Below, in pieces: positions 16,278 to 26,038 of a DNA stretch of 64,000 bases. This stretch comes from Micrococcaceae bacterium RIT 802 (GTDB taxonomy: Bacteria > Actinomycetota > Actinomycetes > Actinomycetales > Micrococcaceae): contig JAFEMX010000009.1 in assembly GCA_016892645.1 (NCBI GenBank), forward strand, positions 1-64,000, read 5' to 3'. The position numbers and the translations under genes were made by a program. The notes under the pieces are model-generated. The model was given only the letters and a program-made list of their open reading frames with translations. It was not told where the DNA came from and did no database searches. Within the stretch, counting starts at the first letter, position 1; each line of letters begins with the position of its first letter.

Positions 16278-17408
16278 GTGACCCCCACGCATCCACCGCG
16301 CCGCCGGTCCCCGGCGATGGCCATCTCGGGCATCGCCGGCCCGGCGCTGGTCGGTGCCCTGATGGCCGTCCGCCTGGTCGACCAGCCAGCCCATGCCGGC
16401 GCCTGGCTGGGCCTCGTCGCGGCGGCGGCATGGCTGGCCCACACCGTCGTCGGGTTCGAGCCCAACCGCCGCACCGCCACCGGCTGGCTGCTGCCCGGCG
16501 TGATGCTGGTCGCCGGTTCCCTGGCATCTGCTTCGACCGACGTGGTGGGCTTCGTCCCGGCCATCGCCGGGCTCTTTGCCGTCCTGGGCTGGCCCTCCGT
16601 CCCGGTCCGTCAGGGTGTGGTGGCCGCCGGGGTGTGCCTGCTGGCCCTGGCCGCCGGAATGCTGGTGGCACCGGACGCCGGGGTCGGCGCGGCTCTGGGC
16701 TCATTGGTGGCCTTCGGCATGGTGCTGCTCGGGGCCCTGGGCCGGCGCCAGTTCCGCGCCTCCGAGGCCGTCGACCGGTCGATGCTCGAGGAGCGGGTGG
16801 CAGCGGCAGCGGAGCGGGCCCGGATGGCGGCGCTGGAGGAACGGGCACGGCTGGCCCGCGACCTGCACGACGTGCTGGCCCACAGCCTCGGCGCCCTCGT
16901 CGTCCAACTCGATGCCGTCGATGCCGAACTCGAAGCCGGGCAGACCGGACCCGCCCGCAGCCGCGCCCGGCGCGCCCGCACGTTGGCGGCCGACGGGCTG
17001 GACGAGGCCCGGCGCGCCGTCGCCGCACTGCGCGACCCCGACGCCACGACCGAGTCGGTGGTCCGGTCGCTGGTCGAGACCCATCGCGGGCTCGGTGGCG
17101 CGATCACCGCCTCCCTGTCCGGTGGGACGTCCACCCGGCCGGAGACGGTCGACGCCATCCGCCGGTCCACCCAGGAGCTGCTCACCAACGCCCGCCGCCA
17201 CGCACCGGGCCAGGAGGTCCGATTGGAACTGGACGGCGCGGAGCAGATCACCCTGGCGGTCTCCACGCCACGCGCGCCCGGGACGGCGTCCCCCGCTGGC
17301 GGCGGCCGGGGTTTGACCGGGTTGCGCGAACGCGTCGAGGCCGCCGGGGGATCGGCCACCGTGGACGCGGGGGACCCCTTCACGGTGACCGTGAGGCTGC
17401 CGGCATGA
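16278..17408 (+). CDS. Sensor histidine kinase (HisKA_3, NarL/LiaS class)
   Basis: A 376-residue membrane kinase. About five hydrophobic segments fill residues 10-155, with almost no extracytoplasmic loop. A coiled region (LEERVAAAAERARMAALEER) leads to the HisKA_3 motif ARLARDLHDVLAHSLG with its phosphoacceptor His. The ATPase domain has STQELLTNARRHA (N box) and GGGRGLTGLRERV (G box). The start is GTG 16278. The stop overlaps the ATG of the response regulator. Lack of an external domain suggests it senses a membrane or envelope state. Confidence 0.85.
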   Translation: MTPTHPPRRRSPAMAISGIAGPALVGALMAVRLVDQPAHAGAWLGLVAAAAWLAHTVVGFEPNRRTATGWLLPGVMLVAGSLASASTDVVGFVPAIAGLFAVLGWPSVPVRQGVVAAGVCLLALAAGMLVAPDAGVGAALGSLVAFGMVLLGALGRRQFRASEAVDRSMLEERVAAAAERARMAALEERARLARDLHDVLAHSLGALVVQLDAVDAELEAGQTGPARSRARRARTLAADGLDEARRAVAALRDPDATTESVVRSLVETHRGLGGAITASLSGGTSTRPETVDAIRRSTQELLTNARRHAPGQEVRLELDGAEQITLAVSTPRAPGTASPAGGGRGLTGLRERVEAAGGSATVDAGDPFTVTVRLPA

Positions 17409-18040
17409 TCCGCATCCTCGTCGTCGACGACCAGGCCATCGTGCGCGACGGACTGGTCACCGTGCTCGGGCTCGCGCCGGACCTCGAGGTCGTCGGGGAG
17501 GCCGCCGACGGGGCCGAAGCCGTCGAGCGGGCCGTGGAACTGGACCCGGACGTGGTGCTGATGGACCTGCGCATGCCGGTCCTCGACGGGGCCGAGGCCA
17601 CGGGCAGGCTGCGCACCCGTGCCCCGCGCAGCGCCGTCGTCGTCCTGACGACCTATGGGGACGACGAGTCCATTGCCGCGGCCCTGGCCGCCGGGGCGCG
17701 CGGCTACCTGACCAAGGATGCCGGCCGCGAGGAGCTCGCGGCGGCCGTGCGGTCGGCCGCCGGCGGGCAGATGACGTTCGCGCGCGGCATCGGCGAACGC
17801 ATCGTGGGCGGCTTCGCGGCACCGGCCAGCCCGCGGGAGCGCTTCCCCCAGCTGACCCCGCGCGAGGCGGAGGTGCTGGACCTCATCGTCGCCGGGCGCA
17901 GCAACGCGCAGATTGCCGCCGACCTGTTCCTCTCGCCGAGCACGGTCAAGTCCTACGTCAACGACATCTTCGCCAAGCTGTGCGCCCGGGACCGGGCCCA
18001 TGCCATCGCGCTGGCGACCGGGCGGGCCACGGGAACCTGA
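17405..18040 (+). CDS. NarL/LuxR-family response regulator
   Basis: A 211-residue two-domain regulator. The receiver domain has VVDDQAIVRDGL, the phosphoacceptor Asp in VVLMDLRMP, Thr in VLTTYGDD and Lys in YLTKDAG. The LuxR-type helix-turn-helix LTPREAEVLDLIVAGRSNAQIA and STVKSYVNDIFAKL fills the C-terminus. The four-base overlap with the kinase gene makes them a cognate pair. Targets are unknown; the adjacent membrane protein or the osmoprotectant operon are candidates by position only. Confidence 0.9.
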   Translation: MIRILVVDDQAIVRDGLVTVLGLAPDLEVVGEAADGAEAVERAVELDPDVVLMDLRMPVLDGAEATGRLRTRAPRSAVVVLTTYGDDESIAAALAAGARGYLTKDAGREELAAAVRSAAGGQMTFARGIGERIVGGFAAPASPRERFPQLTPREAEVLDLIVAGRSNAQIAADLFLSPSTVKSYVNDIFAKLCARDRAHAIALATGRATGT

Positions 18041-18117
18041 AGTCGGGCAGGACCAGCACGCCACAACCGGGACGTCCGGCCCTTGCGCCCGGTCCGCGTC
18101 GGCGTACCGTTCAGCGT

Positions 18118-20196
18118 GTGGGCAAGGAACCGCCGGAACCGGACACCGAGGCCGGGAAGATCAAGCGGCTGCTGATCGGCGAGCCGTTGCCGACGGAACA
18201 GCTGGAGGGCCATCTGCTGCCCAAGCGGCTGGCGCTGCCGGTCTTCGCCTCCGATGCGCTCTCCAGCGTGGCGTACGCACCGCAGGAAATGGTGATGATC
18301 CTGCTCGGCGGGGGGCTGGCCTTCCTGACGCTGGCGCCCTGGGTGGCGCTGTGCGTGGTGCTGCTGCTGGCGTTGGTGGTGCTCAGCTACCGACAGGTCG
18401 TGCATGCCTACCCCTCCGGGGGCGGGGACTACGCGGTGGCCTTGGCCAACCTCGGCGAACGCCCGGCACTGGTGGTGGCCGCCGCGCTGACCGTCGACTA
18501 CATCCTCACCGTCGCCGTTTCGGTGGCGTCCGGGGTGGACAACATCATTTCCGCCCTGCCGGCCCTGCACCCGGTGCGGGTCGAACTCGCGGTGGCGTTC
18601 GTCGTCGTCATCACCGCGGTGAACCTGCGTGGGATGCGCGAATCCTCGCGGGCCTTCGCCGTCCCCGTCTACCTGTTCATCGCCAGCGTGGCCCTGATGA
18701 TCGTCGTCGGGGTGGTGCGGATGGCCCTGGGGAACCCGCCGGTCGCCACCAGCTCCGCCTATGGCGTCCCGCATCCGGAGCCGGCGCAGGCGGCGATGCT
18801 GCTGCTCGTGCTGCGGTCATTCGCCAGCGGGTGCAGCGCCCTGACCGGGGTGGAGGCCATCGCCAACGGGGTTCCGGCCTTCCGCAAGCCCAAGATCGCC
18901 AATGCCCAGGGCACGCTGGTGCTGCTGGGGTCGGTCGCGGTCGCCTTCTTCGCCGGGCTGACCCTGCTCGCGCTGGTGTCCGGCGTCCACTACGCCGAGC
19001 ATCCGTGTGACCTGCAGGGCTTCACCGGATGCGCCAGCGAACCACAGCCGAGCCTGGTCGCCCAGGTGGCGGCGGCGGTCTTCGGCGGCTCGTCCGTGCT
19101 GTTCTTCGTGGTCCAGGCGGCCACCGCGGCGGTCCTGCTGCTGGCGGCAAACACCGCCTTCAACGGGTTCCCGCTGCTGGGTGCCACGCTGGCCCGTGAC
19201 GGCTACGCCCCCAAGGCCCTGTTGAACCGCGGCGACCGGCTGGTCTACTCCAACGGCTGCCTGACCCTGGCGCTAGTGGCGATTGTCCTACTGGTGGCCT
19301 ACCGGGCCAGCGTCACCGGCTTGATCCAGCTGTATATCATCGGGGTCTTCGTCTCCTTCACCCTGGGGCAGACCGGGATGGTCCGGCACTGGCTGTTCCT
19401 GCTGCGCGGTTCCGGCGACCGCCCGCGCTGGCTGCTTGGCCGCCTGGCCCTGAACGGCGCCGGGGCCGTCTGCACCGCCGCCGTGCTGGTGGTGGTGGCG
19501 GCCACGAAATTCACGCACGGGGCGTGGATCGTCTTCGTGCTCATCCCGGTGCTGTTCACGCTGCTGCTGGGCGTCAACCGGTACTACGCACGGGTGGAGG
19601 CCGAGGTCGGGGCCGACCCGGCAGCGGAATTCGGCAACGCGGGGGACCTGGGGATCGTGCTGGTCGGGCGGATCACCAAGCCAGTGCAGAAGGCCCTGGA
19701 CTACGCGCTGGCCGCCCGGCACGCGAACGTGCTGGCGATCCATGTGGCCATCGACGACGATTCCGCGACGGAGCTCCAGCACGACTGGGCGGCCGAGGGC
19801 CACGGAGTCCGCCTGGTGATCCTGGAGTCCCCCTACCGGGAAACCGTCAGCCCCATCGCCGATTTCATCCGCCACTACCGGGACCGGCACGGACCCACCG
19901 TCGTCACGGTCTACCTGCCCCAGTACATCGTCGGCCGCTGGTGGGAGAAGCTGCTGCAGAACCGCCGCGGACGGCACATCCGCCAGCACCTGATGCTGGT
20001 CCATGGCGTCAGCGTGACCCTGGTGCCCTGGCTGCTGGGTTCCTCGGCGCGGATCCCGGTGACCGCAGCCCGCCCGGTGCCCGGTCAGTTCCGGCGTGGG
20101 GATCCGCTGCGCTCACGGCCGGAGGGGACGGAGCGCCTACGGCAGGGACGCGGTCATGCGGCGGGGCGCCACCGGGGCGCGGATCCCGGGTCCTGA
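18118..20196 (+). CDS. APC superfamily permease with a cytoplasmic C-terminal domain
   Basis: A roughly 692-residue transporter. The N-terminal motif LPVFASDALSSVAYAPQE (about residues 40-57) is characteristic of the APC group. About 12 helices span to residue 490. A soluble tail follows, with a universal-stress-like segment (NVLAIHVAIDDDSATELQHDW). It most likely transports amino acids or cations such as potassium. The start is taken as GTG 18118; the open frame extends to 17980, overlapping the response regulator, and no strong Shine-Dalgarno supports either. The last 30 residues are arginine-rich and poorly conserved-looking. Confidence 0.75.
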   Translation: MGKEPPEPDTEAGKIKRLLIGEPLPTEQLEGHLLPKRLALPVFASDALSSVAYAPQEMVMILLGGGLAFLTLAPWVALCVVLLLALVVLSYRQVVHAYPSGGGDYAVALANLGERPALVVAAALTVDYILTVAVSVASGVDNIISALPALHPVRVELAVAFVVVITAVNLRGMRESSRAFAVPVYLFIASVALMIVVGVVRMALGNPPVATSSAYGVPHPEPAQAAMLLLVLRSFASGCSALTGVEAIANGVPAFRKPKIANAQGTLVLLGSVAVAFFAGLTLLALVSGVHYAEHPCDLQGFTGCASEPQPSLVAQVAAAVFGGSSVLFFVVQAATAAVLLLAANTAFNGFPLLGATLARDGYAPKALLNRGDRLVYSNGCLTLALVAIVLLVAYRASVTGLIQLYIIGVFVSFTLGQTGMVRHWLFLLRGSGDRPRWLLGRLALNGAGAVCTAAVLVVVAATKFTHGAWIVFVLIPVLFTLLLGVNRYYARVEAEVGADPAAEFGNAGDLGIVLVGRITKPVQKALDYALAARHANVLAIHVAIDDDSATELQHDWAAEGHGVRLVILESPYRETVSPIADFIRHYRDRHGPTVVTVYLPQYIVGRWWEKLLQNRRGRHIRQHLMLVHGVSVTLVPWLLGSSARIPVTAARPVPGQFRRGDPLRSRPEGTERLRQGRGHAAGRHRGADPGS

Positions 20197-20207
20197 CGGG
20201 TGCCAGG

Positions 20208-20759
20208 TCAGCGGATCCAGTCCCGTAGTTCCCCCAGCCCGAGCTGCGGTTGGCGCTGCTCCTCGCCGAGCAGGTCAAGGGCCTCGCGGCCACGTCGGGA
20301 ATCGGTGGAGCCGATCGCCTCACGTGCATAGGCGACCCGGAAGTCCAGGGCGAAGGCGTCGGCACCGGTGCGGGCCACGCAGTTCTGCCCGGAGACCCCG
20401 GAGAGCACCAACCGGGTGACGCCGTGCAGGCGTAGCCGTTGGGCCAGATCCGTGCCGTGGAAGGCGCTGTCGCGGATCTTGGCGACCGTGTGGGCGTCCC
20501 CGACGTCCAGGCCGGGGACGAGCGCGGCCTGTTCGGAGCCGGAGATCATGAAGCCCTGGCCGTCGTCGAGCATGCTCAGGGTCCAGGTGGTGCCGTTGCG
20601 AGCATGCTCGGTCACCACCACGTACACGGGGAGGTCGCGTTCGCGCGCGAGCCGGAACAGGTCGTTGTTCGCGGCGACAAGTTCGTCCCGCCGCCCGGCC
20701 AGGTCCCCGTTCTCGAAGTACCCGCACTGCATGTCGATGACGACGACGGCAGTTTCCAC
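20208..20759 (-). CDS. Isochorismatase-family cysteine hydrolase
   Basis: A 183-residue cysteine hydrolase. The triad is visible: Asp in VVVIDMQCGYF, Lys in TVAKIRDSAF and nucleophile Cys in VSGQNCVARTGADAF. Relatives are isochorismatases, nicotinamidases and N-carbamoyl hydrolases; I cannot choose among them. The start is GTG 20759 with AAGGA upstream. It is convergent with the APC permease (11-base gap). It stands alone downstream of formaldehyde dehydrogenase, separated by 189 bases with two hairpins. Confidence 0.78.
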   Translation of the reverse strand: METAVVVIDMQCGYFENGDLAGRRDELVAANNDLFRLARERDLPVYVVVTEHARNGTTWTLSMLDDGQGFMISGSEQAALVPGLDVGDAHTVAKIRDSAFHGTDLAQRLRLHGVTRLVLSGVSGQNCVARTGADAFALDFRVAYAREAIGSTDSRRGREALDLLGEEQRQPQLGLGELRDWIR

Positions 20760-20795
20760 GGATTGTCCTTCGCGTATGACGGGTGCAATGGTGAA

Positions 20796-20833
20796 GGGGC
20801 CCGCCCGTTACAGGGATGTGAGGGACGGGCCCC
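20796..20833. other. GC-rich hairpin upstream of the isochorismatase-like gene
   Basis: GGGGCCCG (20796-20803) pairs with CGGGCCCC (20826-20833) around a 22-base loop. It may end the upstream transcript or sit in the leader of the hydrolase mRNA. Confidence 0.35.
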
Positions 20834-20876
20834 TCGGGGTCCCGGCGCTTGGGATCCGGAACCCTCATTCAAACTA

Positions 20877-20936
20877 CCTGCCTCCCGCGGGCTCCGGAAG
20901 CGTTTGCGCACGCGCAGGAGCCCGGCTATGGGCAGG
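20877..20936 (-). terminator. Terminator-like nested hairpin after formaldehyde dehydrogenase
   Basis: CGGGCTCC (20888-20895) pairs with GGAGCCCG (20917-20924) with a small inner GCGT/ACGC stem. The outer CCTGCC (20877-20882) pairs with GGCAGG (20931-20936). It starts 13 bases after the stop codon of the minus-strand gene at 20949. Confidence 0.55.
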
Positions 20937-20948
20937 CCTTATAGCCAG

Positions 20949-22163
20949 CTAGTTCTTGAGGTAGCCGTTGGGGTTGAGGACGTACTTGGTGGCGGCACCG
21001 GCGTCGAACTCGGCATAGCCGCGCGGCGCATCGTCAAGGGAAATCGCCTTGGCGTTGACGTTCTTGGCGATGTTCACCTTGTCGTGCAGGATCGACATCA
21101 TCAGGCCCCGGTGGTACTTCATGACCGGGCACTGCCCCGTGGTGAACGAAAGCGACTTCGCCCAGCCGGTGCCCAGGCTCAAGGACAGCGCGCCCTTTTT
21201 CGCGGCCTCGTCGGACGCGCCGGGATCGCCGGTCACGTAAAGCCCGATGATTCCCAGCTCACCGCCCGCGTTCGTGACGTCCATCAAGGAGTTGAGCACG
21301 GTGGCCGGTGCCTCCTGGGCGCCCGCACCGTGACCCTTCGCCTCGAAGCCGACGGCGTCCACGGCGGAGTCCACCGTGGGGGATCCCAGGATCTGCTCGA
21401 TCTGCTCCCCCGGCCCGCCCTTCGTCAGGTCGATGGTTTCACACCCAAAACTGCGGGCCTGCGCGAGCCGGTCCTCGTTCATGTCCCCGACAATGACGAC
21501 GGCGGCACCAAGCAGTTGCGCCGACGTCGCAGCCGCGAGACCTACAGGCCCGGCCCCCGCGATATACACCGTGGAGCCGACGCCCACCCCGGCCGACACG
21601 GCACCGTGGAAACCCGTCGGGAAGATGTCCGAGAGCATGGTCAGGTCCATCACCTTTTCCAGCGCCTGGTCCCGGTCCGGGAACTTCAGCAGGTTCCAGT
21701 CAGCGTAAGGCACCAGCACGAACTCGGCCTGGCCGCCCACCCAGCCACCCATGTCCACGTAACCGTAGGCGCTGCCGTAACCCGCCGGGTTCACGTTCAG
21801 GCAGATGCCGGTCTTGCGTTCCTTGCAGTTGCGGCAGCGGCCACAGGAGATGTTGAACGGGACCGAGCAGATGTCGCCGACCTTGATGAACTCCACGTCT
21901 GGGCCGACCTCGACGACCTCGCCCGTGATCTCGTGCCCCAGCACCAGGTCGAGGGGGGCGGTGGTCCGGCCGCGCACCATGTGCTGGTCGGAGCCGCAGA
22001 TGTTGGTGGCGACGGTGCGCAGGATGACGCCGTGGGGGACCTTGCGGCCCACGTTGTCCGGGTGCACGCCCGGCCCGTCCTTGAGTTCGAACGTGGGGTA
22101 GTCGATGTCGATGACCTCGACCTTCCCGGGTCCCTTGTACGCGACAGCTCTGTTGTCAGACAT
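20949..22163 (-). CDS. fdhA: Glutathione-independent formaldehyde dehydrogenase
   Basis: A 404-residue zinc medium-chain dehydrogenase of the FdhA type (NAD-dependent formaldehyde dismutase/dehydrogenase), which keeps its cofactor tightly bound. The catalytic zinc residues lie in TNICGSDQHMVRG and LGHEITGEVV. The structural zinc lobe is SCGRCRNCKERKTGIC with four Cys. The FdhA-specific insert AYGYVDMGGWVGGQAEFVLVPYADWNLLKFPDR (in parts) and the cofactor motif YIAGAGPVGLAAA are present. GGAAGG precedes ATG 22163. It lies 123 bases downstream of glpK on the same strand. It would detoxify formaldehyde; a link to glycerol use is not evident. Confidence 0.85.
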   Translation of the reverse strand: MSDNRAVAYKGPGKVEVIDIDYPTFELKDGPGVHPDNVGRKVPHGVILRTVATNICGSDQHMVRGRTTAPLDLVLGHEITGEVVEVGPDVEFIKVGDICSVPFNISCGRCRNCKERKTGICLNVNPAGYGSAYGYVDMGGWVGGQAEFVLVPYADWNLLKFPDRDQALEKVMDLTMLSDIFPTGFHGAVSAGVGVGSTVYIAGAGPVGLAAATSAQLLGAAVVIVGDMNEDRLAQARSFGCETIDLTKGGPGEQIEQILGSPTVDSAVDAVGFEAKGHGAGAQEAPATVLNSLMDVTNAGGELGIIGLYVTGDPGASDEAAKKGALSLSLGTGWAKSLSFTTGQCPVMKYHRGLMMSILHDKVNIAKNVNAKAISLDDAPRGYAEFDAGAATKYVLNPNGYLKN

Positions 22164-22286
22164 TTGTGTTCAATCCTTCCAAAAAATGGTGATCAAGTGG
22201 TTCCCCAGCGTTGGTGGGCACGTGCAAACGAACGATCACTTCCTCTCCGAACCGTGGTGGGTGCCGGTCAGTCGGCCGGGAAAAAC

Positions 22287-23804
22287 CTACTGGACATCGT
22301 CGTCGACCCAGTCCAGCGTCTTGGTCACTGCCTTCTTCCAGAGCCGGTACTGGCGGTCGCGTTCCCCGGAGTCCATCGCCGGGCTCCAGCGCTTACCCTC
22401 GCGCCAGTTGGCGATCACATCGTCCTCGCCGTTCCAGAAGCCGACGGCGATGCCCGCCGCGTAGGCAGCACCCAGGGCCGTGGTTTCGGCAACCTCAGGG
22501 CGCACGACGTCCACGTCGAGGATGTCGGCCTGGAACTGCATGAGTAGTTCGTTGGCGACCATGCCCCCGTCAACGCGCAGTTCGGTCAGGTCGACGCCCG
22601 AATCGGCGTTCATGGCGTCGAGCACCTCGCGGGACTGGAACGCCGTGGCCTCCAGCACAGCGCGCGCGACGTGGTTCTTGTTCACGAAACGCGTCAACCC
22701 GACGAGCGCGCCGCGGGCATCGGCGCGCCAGTGCGGGGCGAAGAGGCCAGAGAAGGCCGGCACGAAGTAGGCGCCGCCGTTGTTCTCGACCTTATTGGCG
22801 TAGTACTCGATATCCGCGGACTCCTCGAACAGGCCCAGGTTGTCCCGCAGCCACTGCACCAGGGAGCCGGTCACCGCGATCGAGCCCTCGAGGGCATAGA
22901 CCTGCGGGGCGTCACCGATCTTGTAGCAGACGGTGGTCAGCAGCCCGTTCTTGCTCGCCACCGGCTCCGTGCCGGTGTTGAGCAGCATGAAGTTGCCGGT
23001 GCCGTAGGTGTTCTTCGCGGAACCCTTCTTGAAGCAGGCCTGTCCGAACGTCGCTGCCTGCTGGTCACCCAGGATCCCGGCGATCGGCACGTCGGGAACC
23101 ATGCCGCGCTGGCGCCCGTGGCCGTAGACCTCGGAGGAGGAGCGGATCTCGGGCAGCATCGAGAGCGGCACCCCCATCTCGGCGGCGATGTCCTCGTTCC
23201 AGGTCAGAGAATCGATGTTCATGAGCATGGTGCGTGAGGCGTTGGTGACATCGGTGATGTGTACCCCGCCGTCGGTGCCGCCGGTCATGTTCCACAACAC
23301 CCAGGTGTCGGTGTTACCGAACAGCAGGTCCCCGCGGTCGGCCGCTTCGCGGGCGCCGTCGACATTGTCCAGGATCCACTTGATCTTCGGGCCGGAGAAA
23401 TAGGTGGCGAGCGGCAGACCGACGCGTGACTTGTACTTTTCGGCGCCGTCGCTGCCGCCGAGCTCCTCGACGATCTTCTGGGTGCGGGTGTCCTGCCAGA
23501 CGATGGCGTTGTAGACGGGTTTCCCGGTCGTCTTGTCCCATACCACCGTGGTCTCGCGCTGGTTGGTGATCCCGACGGCGACGAGGTCCTGGTGGGCGAT
23601 GTTGCCCCGCGTCAGTGCCTGGCCGACGGCCTCGCGCACGTTGTTCCAGATCTGTTCGGGGTTGTGTTCGACCCAGCCGGCCCGGGGAAAAATCTGGTCG
23701 TGTTCGAGTTGGCCGACGGAGTGGATGGTCCCCTCGTGCGTGAAGACGATGGCGCGGGAACTGGTGGTGCCTTGGTCGATTGCAAGAACGTATTGGGTGC
23801 TCAT
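22287..23804 (-). CDS. glpK: Glycerol kinase
   Basis: A 505-residue FGGY-family kinase that phosphorylates glycerol to glycerol 3-phosphate. The N-terminal phosphate loop is [16 protein letters not shown] (about residues 9-24). [26 protein letters not shown] and [16 protein letters not shown] are glycerol-kinase landmarks. The length equals the usual 500 or so residues. ATG 23804 has AGGAG upstream. It lies 226 bases downstream of glpD on the same strand, with glpF divergent beyond, so all three steps of glycerol entry are present. Confidence 0.95.
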   Translation of the reverse strand: MSTQYVLAIDQGTTSSRAIVFTHEGTIHSVGQLEHDQIFPRAGWVEHNPEQIWNNVREAVGQALTRGNIAHQDLVAVGITNQRETTVVWDKTTGKPVYNAIVWQDTRTQKIVEELGGSDGAEKYKSRVGLPLATYFSGPKIKWILDNVDGAREAADRGDLLFGNTDTWVLWNMTGGTDGGVHITDVTNASRTMLMNIDSLTWNEDIAAEMGVPLSMLPEIRSSSEVYGHGRQRGMVPDVPIAGILGDQQAATFGQACFKKGSAKNTYGTGNFMLLNTGTEPVASKNGLLTTVCYKIGDAPQVYALEGSIAVTGSLVQWLRDNLGLFEESADIEYYANKVENNGGAYFVPAFSGLFAPHWRADARGALVGLTRFVNKNHVARAVLEATAFQSREVLDAMNADSGVDLTELRVDGGMVANELLMQFQADILDVDVVRPEVAETTALGAAYAAGIAVGFWNGEDDVIANWREGKRWSPAMDSGERDRQYRLWKKAVTKTLDWVDDDVQ

Positions 23805-24030
23805 GGCGGCTCCTGATCGTTGTGGTGTGCGGTGGGTCGAAGACTCGATGTGTGCCGGTGCTGATGGCCTACCCGACTCCTTTCGGGAATCGATCGGCCG
23901 GGAAGCAAACCAGGGGCGCCGGGCAGGGGACCGTCGAAAGGGGAACCCGGCCTATCGTGAGGAACATGCTTGCCCTTTCGCCCGTGAATTTCGTGGTCTT
24001 TCGTGCCTGCGGGGTGTGCCCGGGCCGCTC

Positions 24031-25848
24031 CTAGGTGCCGGCAGGTCCCGCGGAGCCTGCCGAGTCGGTGGGGGATCCCGGTTTCAGCCCCGCATCGGGC
24101 CGCGGCTCCAGCGGAGCAAGCGGGGCAATGTCATCGACGCGCAGCCGCGTGATTTCGGCGGCCGCGTCATCGGATTCGGCCTCCGCTGCCGCTTCCGCCC
24201 CGGCCAGGGCGGAGTAGGACGCCACCTCCCGCAGGCGTCTGGCCTCGTCCCAGCCCAGGACGTCTGACATCAGGGCCGAGATTTCATCCAGTGCCGCCAG
24301 TCCGCGATCGGAGACCTCGTAGTTCAGCCGCGTGCGGTGCAGCAGGACGTCCTCCAGGTGAAGCGCGCCCTCGTGGCTCGCCGCGTAGCTGATCTCGGCC
24401 CGCAGATAGGCGGGGGCATGTTCCAGCGGCCGGGCCAATGATTCGTCCGCGGAGCAGAGGGCGACGATGTCGGTGATCAGCGAGCCGTATCGGTGCAGCA
24501 GGTGATCCACCACGGCGTCCGACCAGCCGTAGGTACGCGCGTAGGTCCGGCTCCAGTTGCGCTGGACCGCGAGGTTGACCGCGCCCACGAGGGGGGCGTT
24601 GCTGGTGACCGAGGGGTTGTTTCGGGCCTCGGGGCCGAGGGCGAAGTCCACCGCGTCTTCAGCCATGACGCGGTAGGTCGTCAGCTTTCCGCCGGCAATG
24701 ACGGTCAGCCCGGGCACCGGGGAGGCGGTGGTGTGCTCGCGGGAGACCTTTGCCGAGGAGGTGCCCTCCTTCGTGCCCGGTTGCAGCAGTGGACGCAGGC
24801 CGGCCCAGGTGCCGATGATGTCCTCGCGGGTCAGCGGTCGGGCGAGCACCGCGTTGGCGTGCTCCAGGACGTAGTCGATGTCGGCCGAGGTGGCGACCGG
24901 ATGCTGGAGCTCCTGCTTCCAGGGGGTGTCGGTCGTGCCGATGACCCAGTACCGCGACCAGGGGATGACAAAGAGCACGCTCCTTTCGGTCTGCAGGATC
25001 AGCCCGGCGTCGCCGCGGATGCGTTCGCGCGGCACCACGATGTGCACGCCCTTGGACGCCTGCACGCGCAGCCCGCCGGTGCCCCCGGCCAGCGCCTCCG
25101 TCTCCTCGGTCCAGACCCCGGTCGCGTTGATGACATGGCGGGCGTGGACGCGCAACTCGTCCCCGGTTTCCAGATCGCGCAGGCGCGCACCGTCTATGCG
25201 CCCGCCCGCGCCGTGGGTTAGGTCGATGACCTGGGTCCTGCTGGCTGCCTGGGCCCCGTGAGAGGCGGCTGTCCGCACGAGGGTGCAGACCAGGCGGGCA
25301 TCATCCACCGAGGCGTCCCAATAGCGCAGGGCGCCGACCGCGGCATCGTGGCGTAGATCCGGAAAAAGCCGGTTCATCCCCTTGCGGCTCAGATGCTGGT
25401 GCAGTGGCAGTGCCCGCTTTCCGGGGGTCAGGCTGGCCAACGTGTCATAGAGGGCGATGCCGGCTCCGACGTAGCCGCGTTCCCAGATACGGTGTTCCAG
25501 CGGGTAGAGAAACGACACGGGGCGGACCAGATGCGGAGCGAGCTTGGAGATCAGTTGGTCCCGTTCGGTGAGAGCCTCGTGGACCAAGTGAAAATCGAGC
25601 ATCTGCAGATAGCGCAAGCCCCCGTGGACCAGCTTGCTGGACCGGCTGGAAGTCCCCGAGGCCCAGTCCTGGGCCTCGACGACGGCCGTGGTCAGTCCGC
25701 GGGTCACCGCATCCAAGGCGGTCCCGGCACCCGTGACCCCGCCGCCGATGACCAGGACGTCGAGTGGCGCTTCTGCGGTTGTGGCCTGCATGGCCTGCAA
25801 GGCGGCGCTCCGCGACTGCGGAGTCAGGTCGGAAGAGTGCGAAATCAC
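24031..25848 (-). CDS. glpD: Aerobic glycerol-3-phosphate dehydrogenase
   Basis: A 605-residue FAD-dependent dehydrogenase that oxidises glycerol 3-phosphate to dihydroxyacetone phosphate at the membrane. The FAD motif VLVIGGGVTGAGTALDA is near residues 31-47. DWASGTSSRSSKLVHGGLRYLQ follows, split by one turn, and the C-terminal DAO_C domain carries ARTYGWSDAVVDHLL. GTG 25848 was chosen because GGAGG lies five bases upstream; the frame opens at TTG 25860. The final 40 residues are Ala/Glu-rich and probably disordered. Confidence 0.93.
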   Translation of the reverse strand: MISHSSDLTPQSRSAALQAMQATTAEAPLDVLVIGGGVTGAGTALDAVTRGLTTAVVEAQDWASGTSSRSSKLVHGGLRYLQMLDFHLVHEALTERDQLISKLAPHLVRPVSFLYPLEHRIWERGYVGAGIALYDTLASLTPGKRALPLHQHLSRKGMNRLFPDLRHDAAVGALRYWDASVDDARLVCTLVRTAASHGAQAASRTQVIDLTHGAGGRIDGARLRDLETGDELRVHARHVINATGVWTEETEALAGGTGGLRVQASKGVHIVVPRERIRGDAGLILQTERSVLFVIPWSRYWVIGTTDTPWKQELQHPVATSADIDYVLEHANAVLARPLTREDIIGTWAGLRPLLQPGTKEGTSSAKVSREHTTASPVPGLTVIAGGKLTTYRVMAEDAVDFALGPEARNNPSVTSNAPLVGAVNLAVQRNWSRTYARTYGWSDAVVDHLLHRYGSLITDIVALCSADESLARPLEHAPAYLRAEISYAASHEGALHLEDVLLHRTRLNYEVSDRGLAALDEISALMSDVLGWDEARRLREVASYSALAGAEAAAEAESDDAAAEITRLRVDDIAPLAPLEPRPDAGLKPGSPTDSAGSAGPAGT

Positions 25849-26038
25849 GTGGGCCTCCAAAGCCGTTCACTCTGCCTAGACTCACACCAAAGGCCCTGCG
25901 GCACAAGGGGCCGACGAGGATCTGCCGTGGGGCTCGCCCATCCCTAGCTAAAAGGAGCCCGCGAGAGCTATTCTTCGTGCAGGCCCGGCTGTCCCGCACA
26001 AACGGTGCACGGAGGCGGACCGTACAGGGAGGTTCGAC

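Noticed and set aside
20439-22547. A 702-residue plus-strand open frame opposite formaldehyde dehydrogenase
   Set aside because: The opposite strand encodes FdhA with all zinc ligands; this frame has only biased composition.
25849-26038. A GlpR-type operator between glpD and glpF
   Set aside because: No convincing inverted repeat or promoter hexamers could be picked out, although shared control is likely.
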